This document shows positions 8,529-17,660 of a DNA stretch of 64,000 nt, one piece after another. The stretch's first letter is position 1. The number at the start of each line of letters is the position of its first letter. A program made the translations under genes and the position numbers. This DNA is from Actinomycetes bacterium (GTDB lineage: Bacteria; Actinomycetota; Actinomycetes; Mycobacteriales; Mycobacteriaceae), in the NCBI GenBank assembly GCA_023404955.1, contig JAEXZY010000143.1, forward strand, positions 16,093 through 80,092, given 5' to 3'. The notes under the pieces are model-generated. The model was not told the origin of the DNA. It did not search any database and saw only the letters and a program-made list of their open reading frames with translations.

Positions 8529-11500
8529 ATGAGCGCGCTGCCAACGGGAATCGTGACGCTGCTCCTCGCAGACGTCGAGGGTTCCACGCGCTTGTGGGAG
8601 TCACGGCCCGAAGACATGGCAGATGCCCTGCAGCGGCTGAATGTCGTTGTGGACGATGCCCTCTCGGGCCACGGCGGGATCAGGCCGGTCGAGCAGGGTG
8701 AGGGCGACAGCTTCGTGGCGGCCTTCTCCCGTGCCACCGCCGCGGTGGCCGCTGCACTGCAGATCCAGCTCAACAGCCCTGAACTGATCCGACTCCGCAT
8801 CGGACTGCACACCGGAGAGGTGCAGCAGCGCGACGAGGGAAACTATGCCGGTCCGGTGATCAACCGGACTGCTCGCCTGCGCGATCTCGCACACGGCGGG
8901 CAGACGGTGCTTTCGGGTGCAACAGAATCCATGGTGCTCGATCAACTACCTGACGGCGCGTGGCTCACCGAACTCGGCGACCATCGGCTTCGAGACCTGC
9001 CCCGACCGGAGCGGGTGCTGCAGCTCTGCCGCGCCGATCTGCCGTCCACATTCCCGCCGTTGCGCACAGCAGATGATCCTGCGCAGCACAACTTCCCGGT
9101 GCACCTGACGCGATTCATCGGCCGACTCGACGTTCTCGCGGACGTGCGACGGGCTCTGTCTGACCATCGCCTGGTCACGCTGACCGGCGCAGGCGGGATC
9201 GGCAAGACTCGACTCGCGCACCATCTCGGCCTCGACATGGCGGCCCAATTCTCCCGTGGTGCATGGTTCGTCGATCTTGCCGCGATCAAGGATCCCTCAA
9301 CCCTGCCCGTCGCTGTGGCTCGCGCTTTCGGGTTACCCGATCAGCCAGGCCGATCCATCCTCGACGCGCTGGCCCACAGCATCGGCGCACAGTCGACGCT
9401 GATGGTGCTCGACAACTGTGAGCATGTGGTCGATTCCGTGGCGTCGCTGGCGACTACGCTGCTGGGCGCTTGCCCACATCTGGTGATGCTCGCCACGAGC
9501 CGAGAGTCGTTGGGAATGGCGGGAGAAGTGACCTGGCGCGTGCCGTCTCTGTCGCCCGCCGGAGAGGCAGTCGAGCTCTTCATCGATCGAGCCCGACGGG
9601 TGCGCCCGGACCTCGCCCTGAGCGCCGAGGACGTCTCGTCCATCACCGAGATCTGCCGCCGACTCGACGGTATGCCCCTGGCCATCGAGCTCGCCGCGGC
9701 CCGGTCCCGCTCGTTGTCCCTGACCGAAATCGCCGGCGGCCTCCACGATCGCTTTCGATTGCTCACCGGCGGTGCACGCACGGCGGTGCGGCGCCAACAG
9801 ACCATGCGCGCGTCGGTCGAATGGTCCTACGCTCTGCTGACCGATTTGGAAAAGGCGCTGTTTCGCCGCTTCGCAGTGTTCGTGGGGGGCTGCGACCTCG
9901 CGGCGGCCGAGGCCGTCATCTCCGCCACCGACATCGACCGCTGGCAGGTGCTCGACCTGATCACGCTGTTGGTCGACAAATCGTTGATCAATGCCGAGGA
10001 CAGGACGGGAACGACGCGGTATCGCATGCTGGAGACAGTGCGGCAGTTCGCGTCGGAGCGACTGGCCGAACACGGGGATGCTGAGGCCGTCCGAGACAGG
10101 CACTGCGCCCACTATTGCGGACTAGCCGCACTGCTCGATACGGCGTCTCCCGACATCCATGCGGACCTTGTTCGGGCCGCGACGCAGGAGATGGACAATT
10201 ACGCGGCTGCGTTCGTCTGGAGTCGCGACGTCGGGGCTCTCGATCGTGCGCTGCGGCTGGTGTCGTCTCTCCAGCCGGTATGGCTGTGCACGGGCCGCGT
10301 CGTGCAGGGCATGGCCTGGTTCGACGCCGCCCTGGCCGACCGGCAAGTGTCGGGGGTGCCCCGGGGGGTGACGGCCCGAGCGCTGGCCAATCGGGCAATT
10401 CTCGCTGCGCATGTCGTCGAACTCGACTTTTTCGCCCAAGCCCAGCAGGCGCTCGCTGTCGCACGGGAAGTCGGCGATGATCCGCTGGTGGCTCGGGCGC
10501 TGATCGCGTGCGGATCGATCGCGGCGTTCGATCCGGATCTCGCTCTGCCTTATCTGAGCGAAGCGGAGGCACTCGCCAGATCGGCGGGAGATCTGTTGAG
10601 CCTCGGGCAGAGTCTCGCGTTCGCGTCGTACGCCGCGGTGAGTGGAGCGGGAGATCCGGAAGCCGGTCTTCGGTACGGCTCCGAAGGGCGCGATATCGGC
10701 GAGGCCGTCGGCGACCACTCCGCGTACCGGTGGAGTCGGTGGGCCATTGGCGATGCGCTCTACATGAAAGGCGAGTGCGCAGAAGCGATCGACGAGATTC
10801 GGGGGTTGATCGATATCGCCCAGAAGGCACAGGATGTCCAGGCAAAGGTGGTCGCGCAGATTCTCTTGGTCTACCCGCTGTCGTCGCTGGGCGAGGTGGC
10901 GCAGGCGTGTGAGATCGCCGAGGCCGCTGTCGAAACGTCCACGGCGTTCACTCCGTCGCTGGAAGGCCTGGCTTTCGCGGCGCGGGCGACCGCGGCGCTG
11001 GCCGCCGGGGATGTCCAGACAGCGACGCTGGCCAGCGCCGCCGCAGACGAACGTCTCGGTGCTCAACCCGCATTCGCGACGTTGAGCGCCAACCCCGCGA
11101 TACTGGTCGCCCTGATCGGGGGAAGGCACGCCGACGCGCGCACCGCCGCGGATCGAGCCGTTGCCACGCGGCGGGGATGGCATCTCGCGTGTGCCTTGCG
11201 CGACCGCGCGCATGTCCGTCTCGCGGACGGCGAGGTCGAAGAAGCTCGCGGCGACGCGGTCACGGCACTTGCAGAGATCTCGGCGGTACAGGCGTATCAA
11301 CCGCTCGCCGACGTCCTGGAGATCCTCGCGATGATCGCCGGGGCAACGGGCCGCCCCGAGGCCGCATGCCGGCTCTGGGGCGCTGCGCACACCCTCCGCG
11401 AACGCACACGATTGGTCCGCCTTCCTTTCTTCGACGTCGGCCATGAGAGCGCGGTGGCTACTGCGCGGAATACTCTGGGCCAGGCGGCCTTCGACAGCGC

Positions 11501-11783
11501 CTGGGCCGAAGGCGCCGAGCTGACGAGAGAGGACGCGATCGCTTACGCGCAGCGAGGCTTGGGCAAGCGCGTTCGCTCGGCGAGCGGGTGGGGCTCGCTC
11601 ACCCCGACCGAGAAGAGCGTGGCCCATCTCGTCAGCGCGGGGTTGGCGAACAGAGACATCGCCGCCCGCTTGTTCATCTCGGCGCGAACGGTGCAGGCGC
11701 ACCTCACTCACATCTACGGCAAGCTCGGCATCTCCTCGCGGGTTCAGCTGGCCGCTGAAGCCTCACGCCACCCGGACAGCTAG
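8529..11783 (+). CDS. class III nucleotidyl cyclase - NTPase - LuxR HTH signalling protein
   Basis: A 1084-aa multidomain regulator. An N-terminal class III cyclase domain (residues ~8-170) has metal-binding Asp15 and Asp60 and the transition-state Asn112/Arg116. The purine-specifying pair appears to be Gln57 and Asn105 instead of Lys/Asp, as I recall for Rv0386 of M. tuberculosis. An AfsR/LuxR-type NTPase follows (Walker A GAGGIGKT at 220-227, Walker B LMVLDN at 291-296), then a TPR-like region and a C-terminal LuxR HTH (LTPTEKSVAHLVSAGLANRDIAARLF). The same architecture occurs in several mycobacterial paralogues. It probably links cyclic nucleotide synthesis to transcription. It converges on the permease gene with a 4-bp overlap. 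Confidence 0.9.
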   Translation: MSALPTGIVTLLLADVEGSTRLWESRPEDMADALQRLNVVVDDALSGHGGIRPVEQGEGDSFVAAFSRATAAVAAALQIQLNSPELIRLRIGLHTGEVQQRDEGNYAGPVINRTARLRDLAHGGQTVLSGATESMVLDQLPDGAWLTELGDHRLRDLPRPERVLQLCRADLPSTFPPLRTADDPAQHNFPVHLTRFIGRLDVLADVRRALSDHRLVTLTGAGGIGKTRLAHHLGLDMAAQFSRGAWFVDLAAIKDPSTLPVAVARAFGLPDQPGRSILDALAHSIGAQSTLMVLDNCEHVVDSVASLATTLLGACPHLVMLATSRESLGMAGEVTWRVPSLSPAGEAVELFIDRARRVRPDLALSAEDVSSITEICRRLDGMPLAIELAAARSRSLSLTEIAGGLHDRFRLLTGGARTAVRRQQTMRASVEWSYALLTDLEKALFRRFAVFVGGCDLAAAEAVISATDIDRWQVLDLITLLVDKSLINAEDRTGTTRYRMLETVRQFASERLAEHGDAEAVRDRHCAHYCGLAALLDTASPDIHADLVRAATQEMDNYAAAFVWSRDVGALDRALRLVSSLQPVWLCTGRVVQGMAWFDAALADRQVSGVPRGVTARALANRAILAAHVVELDFFAQAQQALAVAREVGDDPLVARALIACGSIAAFDPDLALPYLSEAEALARSAGDLLSLGQSLAFASYAAVSGAGDPEAGLRYGSEGRDIGEAVGDHSAYRWSRWAIGDALYMKGECAEAIDEIRGLIDIAQKAQDVQAKVVAQILLVYPLSSLGEVAQACEIAEAAVETSTAFTPSLEGLAFAARATAALAAGDVQTATLASAAADERLGAQPAFATLSANPAILVALIGGRHADARTAADRAVATRRGWHLACALRDRAHVRLADGEVEEARGDAVTALAEISAVQAYQPLADVLEILAMIAGATGRPEAACRLWGAAHTLRERTRLVRLPFFDVGHESAVATARNTLGQAAFDSAWAEGAELTREDAIAYAQRGLGKRVRSASGWGSLTPTEKSVAHLVSAGLANRDIAARLFISARTVQAHLTHIYGKLGISSRVQLAAEASRHPDS

Positions 11784-13363
11784 TGCCCGGCCACCACGTC
11801 GGAATCGTCGATTACGGCGGGCGTCTTTGCGCCCGGCAGCACCGAGTACAGCAGGCAGACCACACCGAAGAGCGCATAGCCGAGCGCAACTTGAGGATTC
11901 GCCGCCCACGCCACCTGCGGTGCGTGGATCAGGCCGATGAACGACAGCACGGCGCCGACCGCGGAGGCGATGGCTGCGTAGCGGAACTTCTTCTCCAGGA
12001 TGAACGTGACCATCGTGCCGAGTATCAACCCGACCAGCACCGCGCCTTCGCCCAATGTCAGCAGCCCGTCGTAGACCACGCCGGCATTGCCCAGCGCCTC
12101 CAGGCCGACCTTCGACGCCGAGGTGCCCGCGGCGTTGAGCGCGTTATCGATCAGCCCGCTTGCCCATTGCGCCAGGTTGGGCAGGATCGCGGCCACCACC
12201 GCGATCGCATGCAGTCGCGGCACCGCCTGGAACGCCTGCGCACCGATCAGCAGACCGATGTAGAGCAGGATCGGCACGATCGCCGGCACCGGCAGCAGCG
12301 CGTCGAGCACCCCGAAAAGCCCGAGGAAGCAGAGGATTCCGATGACGACGCCACTGGCCAGGGAGTACCCGGCACGGCCGCCGGCGTCCTTCCAGCCCGG
12401 GTGACCGATGTACACCGCGGGCGGAAACGGTGACCCGAATGCGGATCCGACCACGGCACCCGCACCGTCGGCGAGCAGCACGCTGCGCAGGTTGTAATTG
12501 TCGCCGGCCGCCGCGGCGCTCTCCACGTTGCTCATCGCCTCGGTGAAGTTGTAGACACCCAGCGGGATTGCGGTACCGAGCAACGGTGCGAGGTTCGACA
12601 GGCCCGAGAACAGCATGTCCAGCCGCAGATCCGGCACGCCGATCGCGATGTCCGAGACGGCCTGGCCCACGTCGGGTGCGGACATGTAGCCGCCGAGCCA
12701 GCCGATCGCGGTGCCGACGAGCAGCGCCGCCAGACCGACCGGGATGCCGAACGGGAGCCGCACGTCGGTGAAGAAGCCGATCAGGATGATCGCCAGCACC
12801 GGCAGCCCGATCCACGCCGCTTCCCACATCTGCGCCGCGGGCCGCATCGAGATGAAGGTGATCGAGATGCCGGCCAGGGTGCCCAGCATCGCGGCCCGCG
12901 GGGTGAGCCGCCGGATGTGCGGCCCGACGAACGCTCCGATCATCACGATCACGCCGATCATGAATGCCCATGCCAGCCCCGCCGACCAGGCCCGCATCGC
13001 GTCGTCGGTGCTGAGGTAGACCGGCAGCATGACCACGAAGACCACGATGAACATGTGGGGCACGCTGGGCCCGTAGGGCAGTGCGGTGACGTCGGATCTG
13101 TTCTCTCGCTTCGCCAGTCGGCGCGCGAGGAAGGTGTAGTACAGGTTGCCCAGAATCAGCGCGACGCCGAGTGCGGGCAGTACCGTGCCCAGCACGTCAC
13201 CGGCGGGGATCTTGACCACCCCGATCATCAGGCCGGTCAACGTCAGGACGTTGACCAGGATGTTGAAGCCCAGCCCGAAGAACGCGTTGAGATCGCCGCG
13301 GGTCCACCAGGCGACGGATGCCGGCTTCTCGGTGGGGGCGGGAGTGGTGACGTCGGTACTCAT
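11780..13363 (-). CDS. NCS2-type nucleobase (xanthine/uracil-like) permease
   Basis: A 527-aa polytopic inner-membrane protein with about 12-14 TM segments and the AzgA/NCS2 look (…GVYNFTEAMSNVESA…, FGSPFPPAVYIGHPGWK). NCS2 proteins are proton or sodium symporters for purines, pyrimidines and related ring or amide compounds. It lies 8 bp behind the isochorismatase-like gene and closes the biuret/allophanate cluster, so import of biuret or a related compound is the likely job (inference). ATG 13361-13363 follows GGAG. Upstream in-frame codons are the other gene's shadow. Confidence 0.85.
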   Translation of the reverse strand: MSTDVTTPAPTEKPASVAWWTRGDLNAFFGLGFNILVNVLTLTGLMIGVVKIPAGDVLGTVLPALGVALILGNLYYTFLARRLAKRENRSDVTALPYGPSVPHMFIVVFVVMLPVYLSTDDAMRAWSAGLAWAFMIGVIVMIGAFVGPHIRRLTPRAAMLGTLAGISITFISMRPAAQMWEAAWIGLPVLAIILIGFFTDVRLPFGIPVGLAALLVGTAIGWLGGYMSAPDVGQAVSDIAIGVPDLRLDMLFSGLSNLAPLLGTAIPLGVYNFTEAMSNVESAAAAGDNYNLRSVLLADGAGAVVGSAFGSPFPPAVYIGHPGWKDAGGRAGYSLASGVVIGILCFLGLFGVLDALLPVPAIVPILLYIGLLIGAQAFQAVPRLHAIAVVAAILPNLAQWASGLIDNALNAAGTSASKVGLEALGNAGVVYDGLLTLGEGAVLVGLILGTMVTFILEKKFRYAAIASAVGAVLSFIGLIHAPQVAWAANPQVALGYALFGVVCLLYSVLPGAKTPAVIDDSDVVAGH

Positions 13364-13371
13364 GGGTCTCC

Positions 13372-14061
13372 TCAGGCCGCCGTGGTGGTCAGTTGGTGCA
13401 GCGCCGGGATGACGGCCGCGGTGTCGGCGACCCAGCCGAAGATGCCTCCCTGCGCGGCGATCATCTGCAGGCCGACCCGGTGGAACTCGTCGAAATACGA
13501 ACCGACGCAATCGGATACCACGAGGCACTCGTACCCGCGGTCGTTGGCCTCACGGGTTGTGGTGTGCACGCACACCTCGGTGGTGACACCGGTGACGAGC
13601 AGCTGGGTGATGCCCGCGTCGGTCAGCACGTCGGACAGGTCGGTTCCGTAGAACGCGCCCTTGCCCGGCTTGTCGATCACCACCTCGCCGTCGATGGGCG
13701 CCAGTTCGTCGACGATGTCGTGCCCGTACTCGCCGCGGATGAGGATGCGACCGAAGGCGCCGGGGTCGCCGATGCGCTGGCTCGGTGCGCCGCGGCGGAG
13801 CTTGGCCGGCGGGCAGTCCGACAGGTCGGGCCGGTGCCCTTCGCGGGTGTGGATGACCATCAGACCGGCCGCACGCGCCGCCGCCAACAGCGCCGCCAGC
13901 GGCGGGACGACGGTGGCGAGGCGGGCGACGTCGTTGCCGAGGCTCTCCCCGAAACCGCCGGGCAGCAGGAAGTCCCGCTGCATGTCGATGACGACCAATG
14001 CGGTTTTCCCGGGGATGAGCGGGAATGGCGACGGCTCGGCCGCGATCGGGATCGGGTTCAC
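13372..14061 (-). CDS. biuH: isochorismatase-fold cysteine hydrolase, probable biuret hydrolase
   Basis: A 229-aa cysteine hydrolase with the family triad Asp26 (VVIDMQRDF), Lys131 (DKPGKGAF) and Cys164 (TTEVCVHTT). Spacing D-105-K-33-C and a Gln 40 residues after the Cys (Gln204) match, as I recall them, Asp36/Lys142/Cys175/Gln215 of the Rhizobium biuret hydrolase. It would convert biuret to allophanate and ammonia. The strongest support is context: it overlaps the stop of an allophanate hydrolase (ATGA) and precedes an NCS2 permease. Ureidoacrylate amidohydrolase or N-carbamoylsarcosine amidase activity remain alternatives. Confidence 0.75.
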   Translation of the reverse strand: MNPIPIAAEPSPFPLIPGKTALVVIDMQRDFLLPGGFGESLGNDVARLATVVPPLAALLAAARAAGLMVIHTREGHRPDLSDCPPAKLRRGAPSQRIGDPGAFGRILIRGEYGHDIVDELAPIDGEVVIDKPGKGAFYGTDLSDVLTDAGITQLLVTGVTTEVCVHTTTREANDRGYECLVVSDCVGSYFDEFHRVGLQMIAAQGGIFGWVADTAAVIPALHQLTTTAA

Positions 14062-15458
14062 AGCAGCTCCTCGGTGGGGATCGGGGTGGGGGAGGGATGG
14101 CGGACGGGTCGCGATTCGTCGAGGATCTGCGCGGCGAGGTGCAGCACGGTGTCGTCGGTGAGCGCAGCGCCGAGAAGCATGGCGCTACAGGGCTTTCCGT
14201 TGTCGGTGACACCGGTCGGGACAGCGACGCCGCAGAGGTCGAGCAGGTTGCCGAAGTGGGTGTAGTGGCCGAGCTTGGTGTTGGTGTCGATCGGGGCGGC
14301 CTGGACCTCGTCGACGGTGAAGGTGGTGCCGATCGTGGGGAGGACGAAGACGTCCATGCGCTGCCACAGCCGGCTCACCTGGGCTTTGAGTTCCTGCAGG
14401 CGCTGCAGCGCGGCGAATGCGTCCACGGCCGTGTAGCGGTGGCCGCTGGCGAAGATCTCGCGCACCACGGGATGGATCGACTCGGGATGTTCGGCGAGGA
14501 AGTCGCCGAACTCGACGAGACGTTCAGCCACCCACGGCCCCTGGTAGAGAAGGGATCCGGCGGCGAGGAAGGGCTGCAGGGAGACCTCGACGATCGCGTG
14601 CTGGCGAGCGAGTTGGTCACGGAAAGCGAGGTGGGCCGCCCGCATCGAGTCGTCGCCGAAGAATTCGAGTTCATCGGCGGGCGGTAATCCCACGCGTACG
14701 GGGTCACCGGTGACGCGGGGCCCACGATCACGCGACCAGGGATCGCCGTCGTCGCGGGCGATCATCACGTCGAGCACGCGGTCGGCGTCGTCGATGCTGC
14801 CGGCCATGACGGTGAGGCAGTCGAGGGATTTGCACGCGGGTACCAATCCGACGGTGCTGATCAAGCCGCGCGACGGTTTGACGCCGACGACGCCGTTTAG
14901 CGCGGCGGGGACGCGACCGGATCCGGCGGTGTCGGTGGCGACGGCGAAGGGCACCTGCCCGAGGGCGACGGCGAGGGCAGATCCGGAACTGGAGCCGCCC
15001 GAGATCATCTCGCGCCCGTAGACGCTGCGAGGGATGGTGTACGGCGTGCGCGTCCCGTTGAGGCCTGTGGCGAATTGGTCGAGGTTCGTCTTGCCGACGT
15101 AGAGCGCCCCGGCATCGAGAAGACGCTGCACCGCGGGTGCGGTCGCGTCAGCGATGTAGGCGAAGTCCGGGCATGACAGCGTGGTCGGCACACCCGCGAC
15201 GTCGATGCTGTCTTTCACGCCGAAGGGCACCCCGTAGAGCGGTAACGTGCGCGCACCGGGTCGACGTTCGATGGCTTCGGCGGCGGCGATCAGGTCGCTT
15301 CGCGGGACGGTGGACAGCCACGTGCCGTCGTCCCCACGGGCCTCGATCGCGTCGGCGACGCGGGCTGCGGTCTTGGTCGGCGATCCGGTTCCGCCGGCGT
15401 GTGAGGCCAGGATTTCGGCCACGGACGGCCCGATCGATGGCCCACGGTGTTCCTCCAT
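14058..15458 (-). CDS. atzF: allophanate hydrolase (amidase domain form)
   Basis: A 466-aa amidase-signature enzyme converting allophanate to ammonia and CO2. Catalytic Lys82, cis-Ser156 and Ser180 are spaced exactly as in AtzF (K91, S165, S189 from memory). Diagnostic allophanate hydrolase stretches include YGVPFGVKDSIDVAGVPTT, GKTNLDQFATGLNGTR and VPACKSLDC. It ends after the amidase domain: the C-terminal domain of full-length (about 600 aa) allophanate hydrolases is missing. That is tolerable, because that domain acts on an intermediate that can break down spontaneously. The start ATG 15458 lies directly beside a perfect inverted repeat. It is first in the operon with the biuret hydrolase and permease. 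Confidence 0.88.
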   Translation of the reverse strand: MEEHRGPSIGPSVAEILASHAGGTGSPTKTAARVADAIEARGDDGTWLSTVPRSDLIAAAEAIERRPGARTLPLYGVPFGVKDSIDVAGVPTTLSCPDFAYIADATAPAVQRLLDAGALYVGKTNLDQFATGLNGTRTPYTIPRSVYGREMISGGSSSGSALAVALGQVPFAVATDTAGSGRVPAALNGVVGVKPSRGLISTVGLVPACKSLDCLTVMAGSIDDADRVLDVMIARDDGDPWSRDRGPRVTGDPVRVGLPPADELEFFGDDSMRAAHLAFRDQLARQHAIVEVSLQPFLAAGSLLYQGPWVAERLVEFGDFLAEHPESIHPVVREIFASGHRYTAVDAFAALQRLQELKAQVSRLWQRMDVFVLPTIGTTFTVDEVQAAPIDTNTKLGHYTHFGNLLDLCGVAVPTGVTDNGKPCSAMLLGAALTDDTVLHLAAQILDESRPVRHPSPTPIPTEELL

Positions 15459-15459
15459 G

Positions 15460-15478
15460 TCTGTCGATTGTCGACAGA
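15460..15478. promoter_or_regulatory. inverted repeat operator upstream of allophanate hydrolase operon
   Basis: TCTGTCGA-TTG-TCGACAGA, perfect 8-bp arms with 3-bp spacer, 2-20 bp upstream of the allophanate hydrolase start. It contains a TTGTCGACA core like those bound by FadR-type GntR regulators; such a regulator gene is immediately upstream. Confidence 0.65.
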
Positions 15479-15514
15479 ATGATGGCGACCGCGGGTCAGG
15501 AATGTGTCGTTTGT

Positions 15515-15526
15515 GTAAGCGCTTAC
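15515..15526. promoter_or_regulatory. 12-bp perfect palindrome at the 3' end of gntR
   Basis: GTAAGCGCTTAC, preceded by T and followed by G, resembles LacI-family operators. It overlaps the stop codon of the GntR gene and lies about 57 bp upstream of the allophanate hydrolase start. No LacI gene is in the window. May be a second control site or chance. Confidence 0.35.
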
Positions 15527-16200
15527 GGGCCGGCGTCCGGTTCGAGCCCCAGGTAGTCGAAGTGACCGTGCTCGCGCAGCGCCGCCACCACGACGTCGGG
15601 CCGATTGGACTCGAGGGCGGCAAGGATCGCGCGATGCCGCTCCACGCCGTCCGCGGCGTTGCGCTGGTGCGCCTCCTCGCGGAGGTTCTTTGCCATCGGC
15701 AGCTGCAGTTTGAGCAGGATTGGCGCCAGCGCGATGTCCAGCTGGCGGTTGTCGGCCAGGGTCACCACGGCGGCGTGGAACGCGCGGTGCGCGTCATCGC
15801 GGTCGAGCGCGTCCTCGGCGTTGTCCATGCAGTCCAGCGCAGCGCGGATCGGCTCGAGCTGACGGCCGGGATCTGCCAGGGGGAGCGCCGTCTCGATGGC
15901 GTGCCGTTCGAGCACGTGACGCAGCTCGAACAGCTGCAGGATGTCGCCGGGGGACCATTCGGTCACCCGTGAGCCCCGCCGCGGAAGGTGTTCTACCAAC
16001 CCTTGCTGAGCCAACAGGCGAAGGGCCTCGCGCAAGGGCGCCCGGCTGATGCCGAGATCGGCGCACAGTTGTTCCTCGACGATCTTCTGACCCGGCGCGA
16101 GCTGACCCGACAGGATCGCATCGCGTAGCCGGTGGCCGGCCACTTCGACGAGAGTCGCAGGCAGCACAGGGCGCGACGGGTCTTCGTTCGGCGCTGCCAT
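15523..16200 (-). CDS. GntR family (FCD/FadR subfamily) transcriptional regulator
   Basis: A 225-aa regulator with an N-terminal winged HTH (LRDAILSGQLAPGQKIVEEQLCADLGISRAPLREAL, residues ~22-58) and an all-helical FCD ligand-binding domain with the usual acidic/His metal-binding positions (FELRHVLE, AFHAAVV, ERHRAI). It is 64 bp upstream of the allophanate/biuret genes in the same direction, so it is probably their repressor, with the cognate metabolite as inducer (inference). ATG 16200 is chosen; an in-frame ATG at 16221 is possible. Confidence 0.9.
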   Translation of the reverse strand: MAAPNEDPSRPVLPATLVEVAGHRLRDAILSGQLAPGQKIVEEQLCADLGISRAPLREALRLLAQQGLVEHLPRRGSRVTEWSPGDILQLFELRHVLERHAIETALPLADPGRQLEPIRAALDCMDNAEDALDRDDAHRAFHAAVVTLADNRQLDIALAPILLKLQLPMAKNLREEAHQRNAADGVERHRAILAALESNRPDVVVAALREHGHFDYLGLEPDAGP

Positions 16201-16279
16201 GGCACACAATGGTAGGAACAATTGGCGTCACGTGCAGCGACAGCTCCGCACCACGACGAAAAGCATTGGCCCGCAGAAC

Positions 16280-17641
16280 TTATGGATCATCGTCATCCTC
16301 CGGTAGGAGGTAGCGCTCGGGGTGGTGGTAGCCGTTCACGCGGCGTCTGCCGCCGGTGTCGAGGTCGGGTGGGGGGAGCCACTCGGTGTGGCCGCGGTCG
16401 ATGATGTTCGTGGTCCATCCGGTCTGTTCGACCATCCGGTTATCCGGCCCGCAGGCCAGTGTGAGGTTGGTGATGTCGGTGGCGCCGCCGTCTTTCCAGT
16501 CCGTGGTGTGGTGGACCTGGGCCCAGTAGCCGGGCATGGTGCAGCCGGGGCGGGTGCAGCCCCGCGCGGACAAGTGCAGCATGATCCGTTGCGCCGGCGA
16601 CGCGAGTCGTTTGCTCCGGCCGAGGTACAGCGGCTGGTTGGTGTGTTGGTCGAACACCGCCAGGTAGTGATGAGCGTGGGCGGCCAGCCGGATCAGATCG
16701 GCCATCGGCAACAAGCTGCCGCCGCCGGTGACCGCCACCCCCGCACCTTTCTCAAATTCCTGCAGCGTGGTGGACACAATCACGGTCACCGGTAAACCAT
16801 TGTGCGAACCCAGCTCCCCGGAGGACAGGGCCATGCGGCCGACCGCCAGCCACGCGTCGTGGTTGCGCTGCGCCGGGCTGCGGGTATCGCTTCGCACCTG
16901 CTCCGGATCGGGTTCTGCGTCGATGCAGGGGATGTGGTCGTCAGGGTTGCACATGCCCGGGGCGGCCAACTTGGCGTGGATGGCCTCATAGTGCGCCCGG
17001 AATTCCGGGGTCACCCAGCCGCTCAGTCGGCTCATGCCGTCGGCCTGCTGCTCACCCAGGGAGATGCCGCGTCGGCGCGCCCGTTGGGCGTCGGTGGGTT
17101 CGGGGCCGTCGGCGTCGATCATCGCGGCCAACCGGTCGGCGGCTTTGTTCAACTCCGACGGGGTCAAGCCTGCACCCAGGTCGGCGAGCTGCCGATCCGC
17201 GGCGGCGCGGGTGTCGACGTCGACCCACACCGGCAAGTCCTCGTGGAACTTCGCGATCACCGCGACATGCTCGCCGTCCAATGCCCCGGCAGCTTGCGCC
17301 GCCGCGGTCGCCTCCCAGACGGGCGACAACGGCTCCCCGGTCAGGGATTGGCGCGGACCCAGGTTCGCAGCATCAGCCAGTCGGCGTTTTGCCTCTTTGT
17401 CCGAGACCCGCAGCGCGGTCGTCAGCACCTTCTTCCACGACGCTTCCCCGAGCCGGCGCGGCTCCGTTTCAGTCGTGAGCCGACCCAGGATTTGATGCTC
17501 CAGCGCGGGAACCGACCGCACCACCGTCGTGACCTCAGCCAGCAGCGCCACCAGCTCAGGATGGGAGAGGGCGTCGCAGGCGTCGTGCAGGATCGCCAGC
17601 TGAGCCCGCAACCCCTCCACCGAGTCCGCAACCACGTCCAT
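16280..17641 (-). CDS. DUF222 / HNH endonuclease domain protein (13E12 repeat family)
   Basis: A 453-aa protein of the mycobacterial 13E12 REP family: a long DUF222 N-terminal part, then an HNH-like region (CTRPGCTMPGYWAQVHHTTDWKDGG, with NLTLACGPDNRMVEQ) whose Cys pair and HH residues could bind metal. Many copies occur per mycobacterial genome and several M. tuberculosis copies are LexA controlled. ATG 17641 is chosen because the SOS box lies immediately upstream; the longer frame to 17665 would put the box inside codons. Nuclease activity is expected from the domain but is rarely demonstrated. Confidence 0.9.
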   Translation of the reverse strand: MDVVADSVEGLRAQLAILHDACDALSHPELVALLAEVTTVVRSVPALEHQILGRLTTETEPRRLGEASWKKVLTTALRVSDKEAKRRLADAANLGPRQSLTGEPLSPVWEATAAAQAAGALDGEHVAVIAKFHEDLPVWVDVDTRAAADRQLADLGAGLTPSELNKAADRLAAMIDADGPEPTDAQRARRRGISLGEQQADGMSRLSGWVTPEFRAHYEAIHAKLAAPGMCNPDDHIPCIDAEPDPEQVRSDTRSPAQRNHDAWLAVGRMALSSGELGSHNGLPVTVIVSTTLQEFEKGAGVAVTGGGSLLPMADLIRLAAHAHHYLAVFDQHTNQPLYLGRSKRLASPAQRIMLHLSARGCTRPGCTMPGYWAQVHHTTDWKDGGATDITNLTLACGPDNRMVEQTGWTTNIIDRGHTEWLPPPDLDTGGRRRVNGYHHPERYLLPEDDDDP

Positions 17642-17644
17642 AGT

Positions 17645-17660
17645 TCGAACACTAGTTCGA
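17645..17660 (-). promoter_or_regulatory. mycobacterial SOS box (LexA site)
   Basis: TCGAAC-ACTA-GTTCGA is an exact match to the mycobacterial/actinobacterial SOS box TCGAAC-N4-GTTCGA. It is 4 bp upstream of the DUF222/HNH start codon and flanked by further A/GTTCGAAC sequence, so LexA bound here would block transcription start. Confidence 0.85.
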
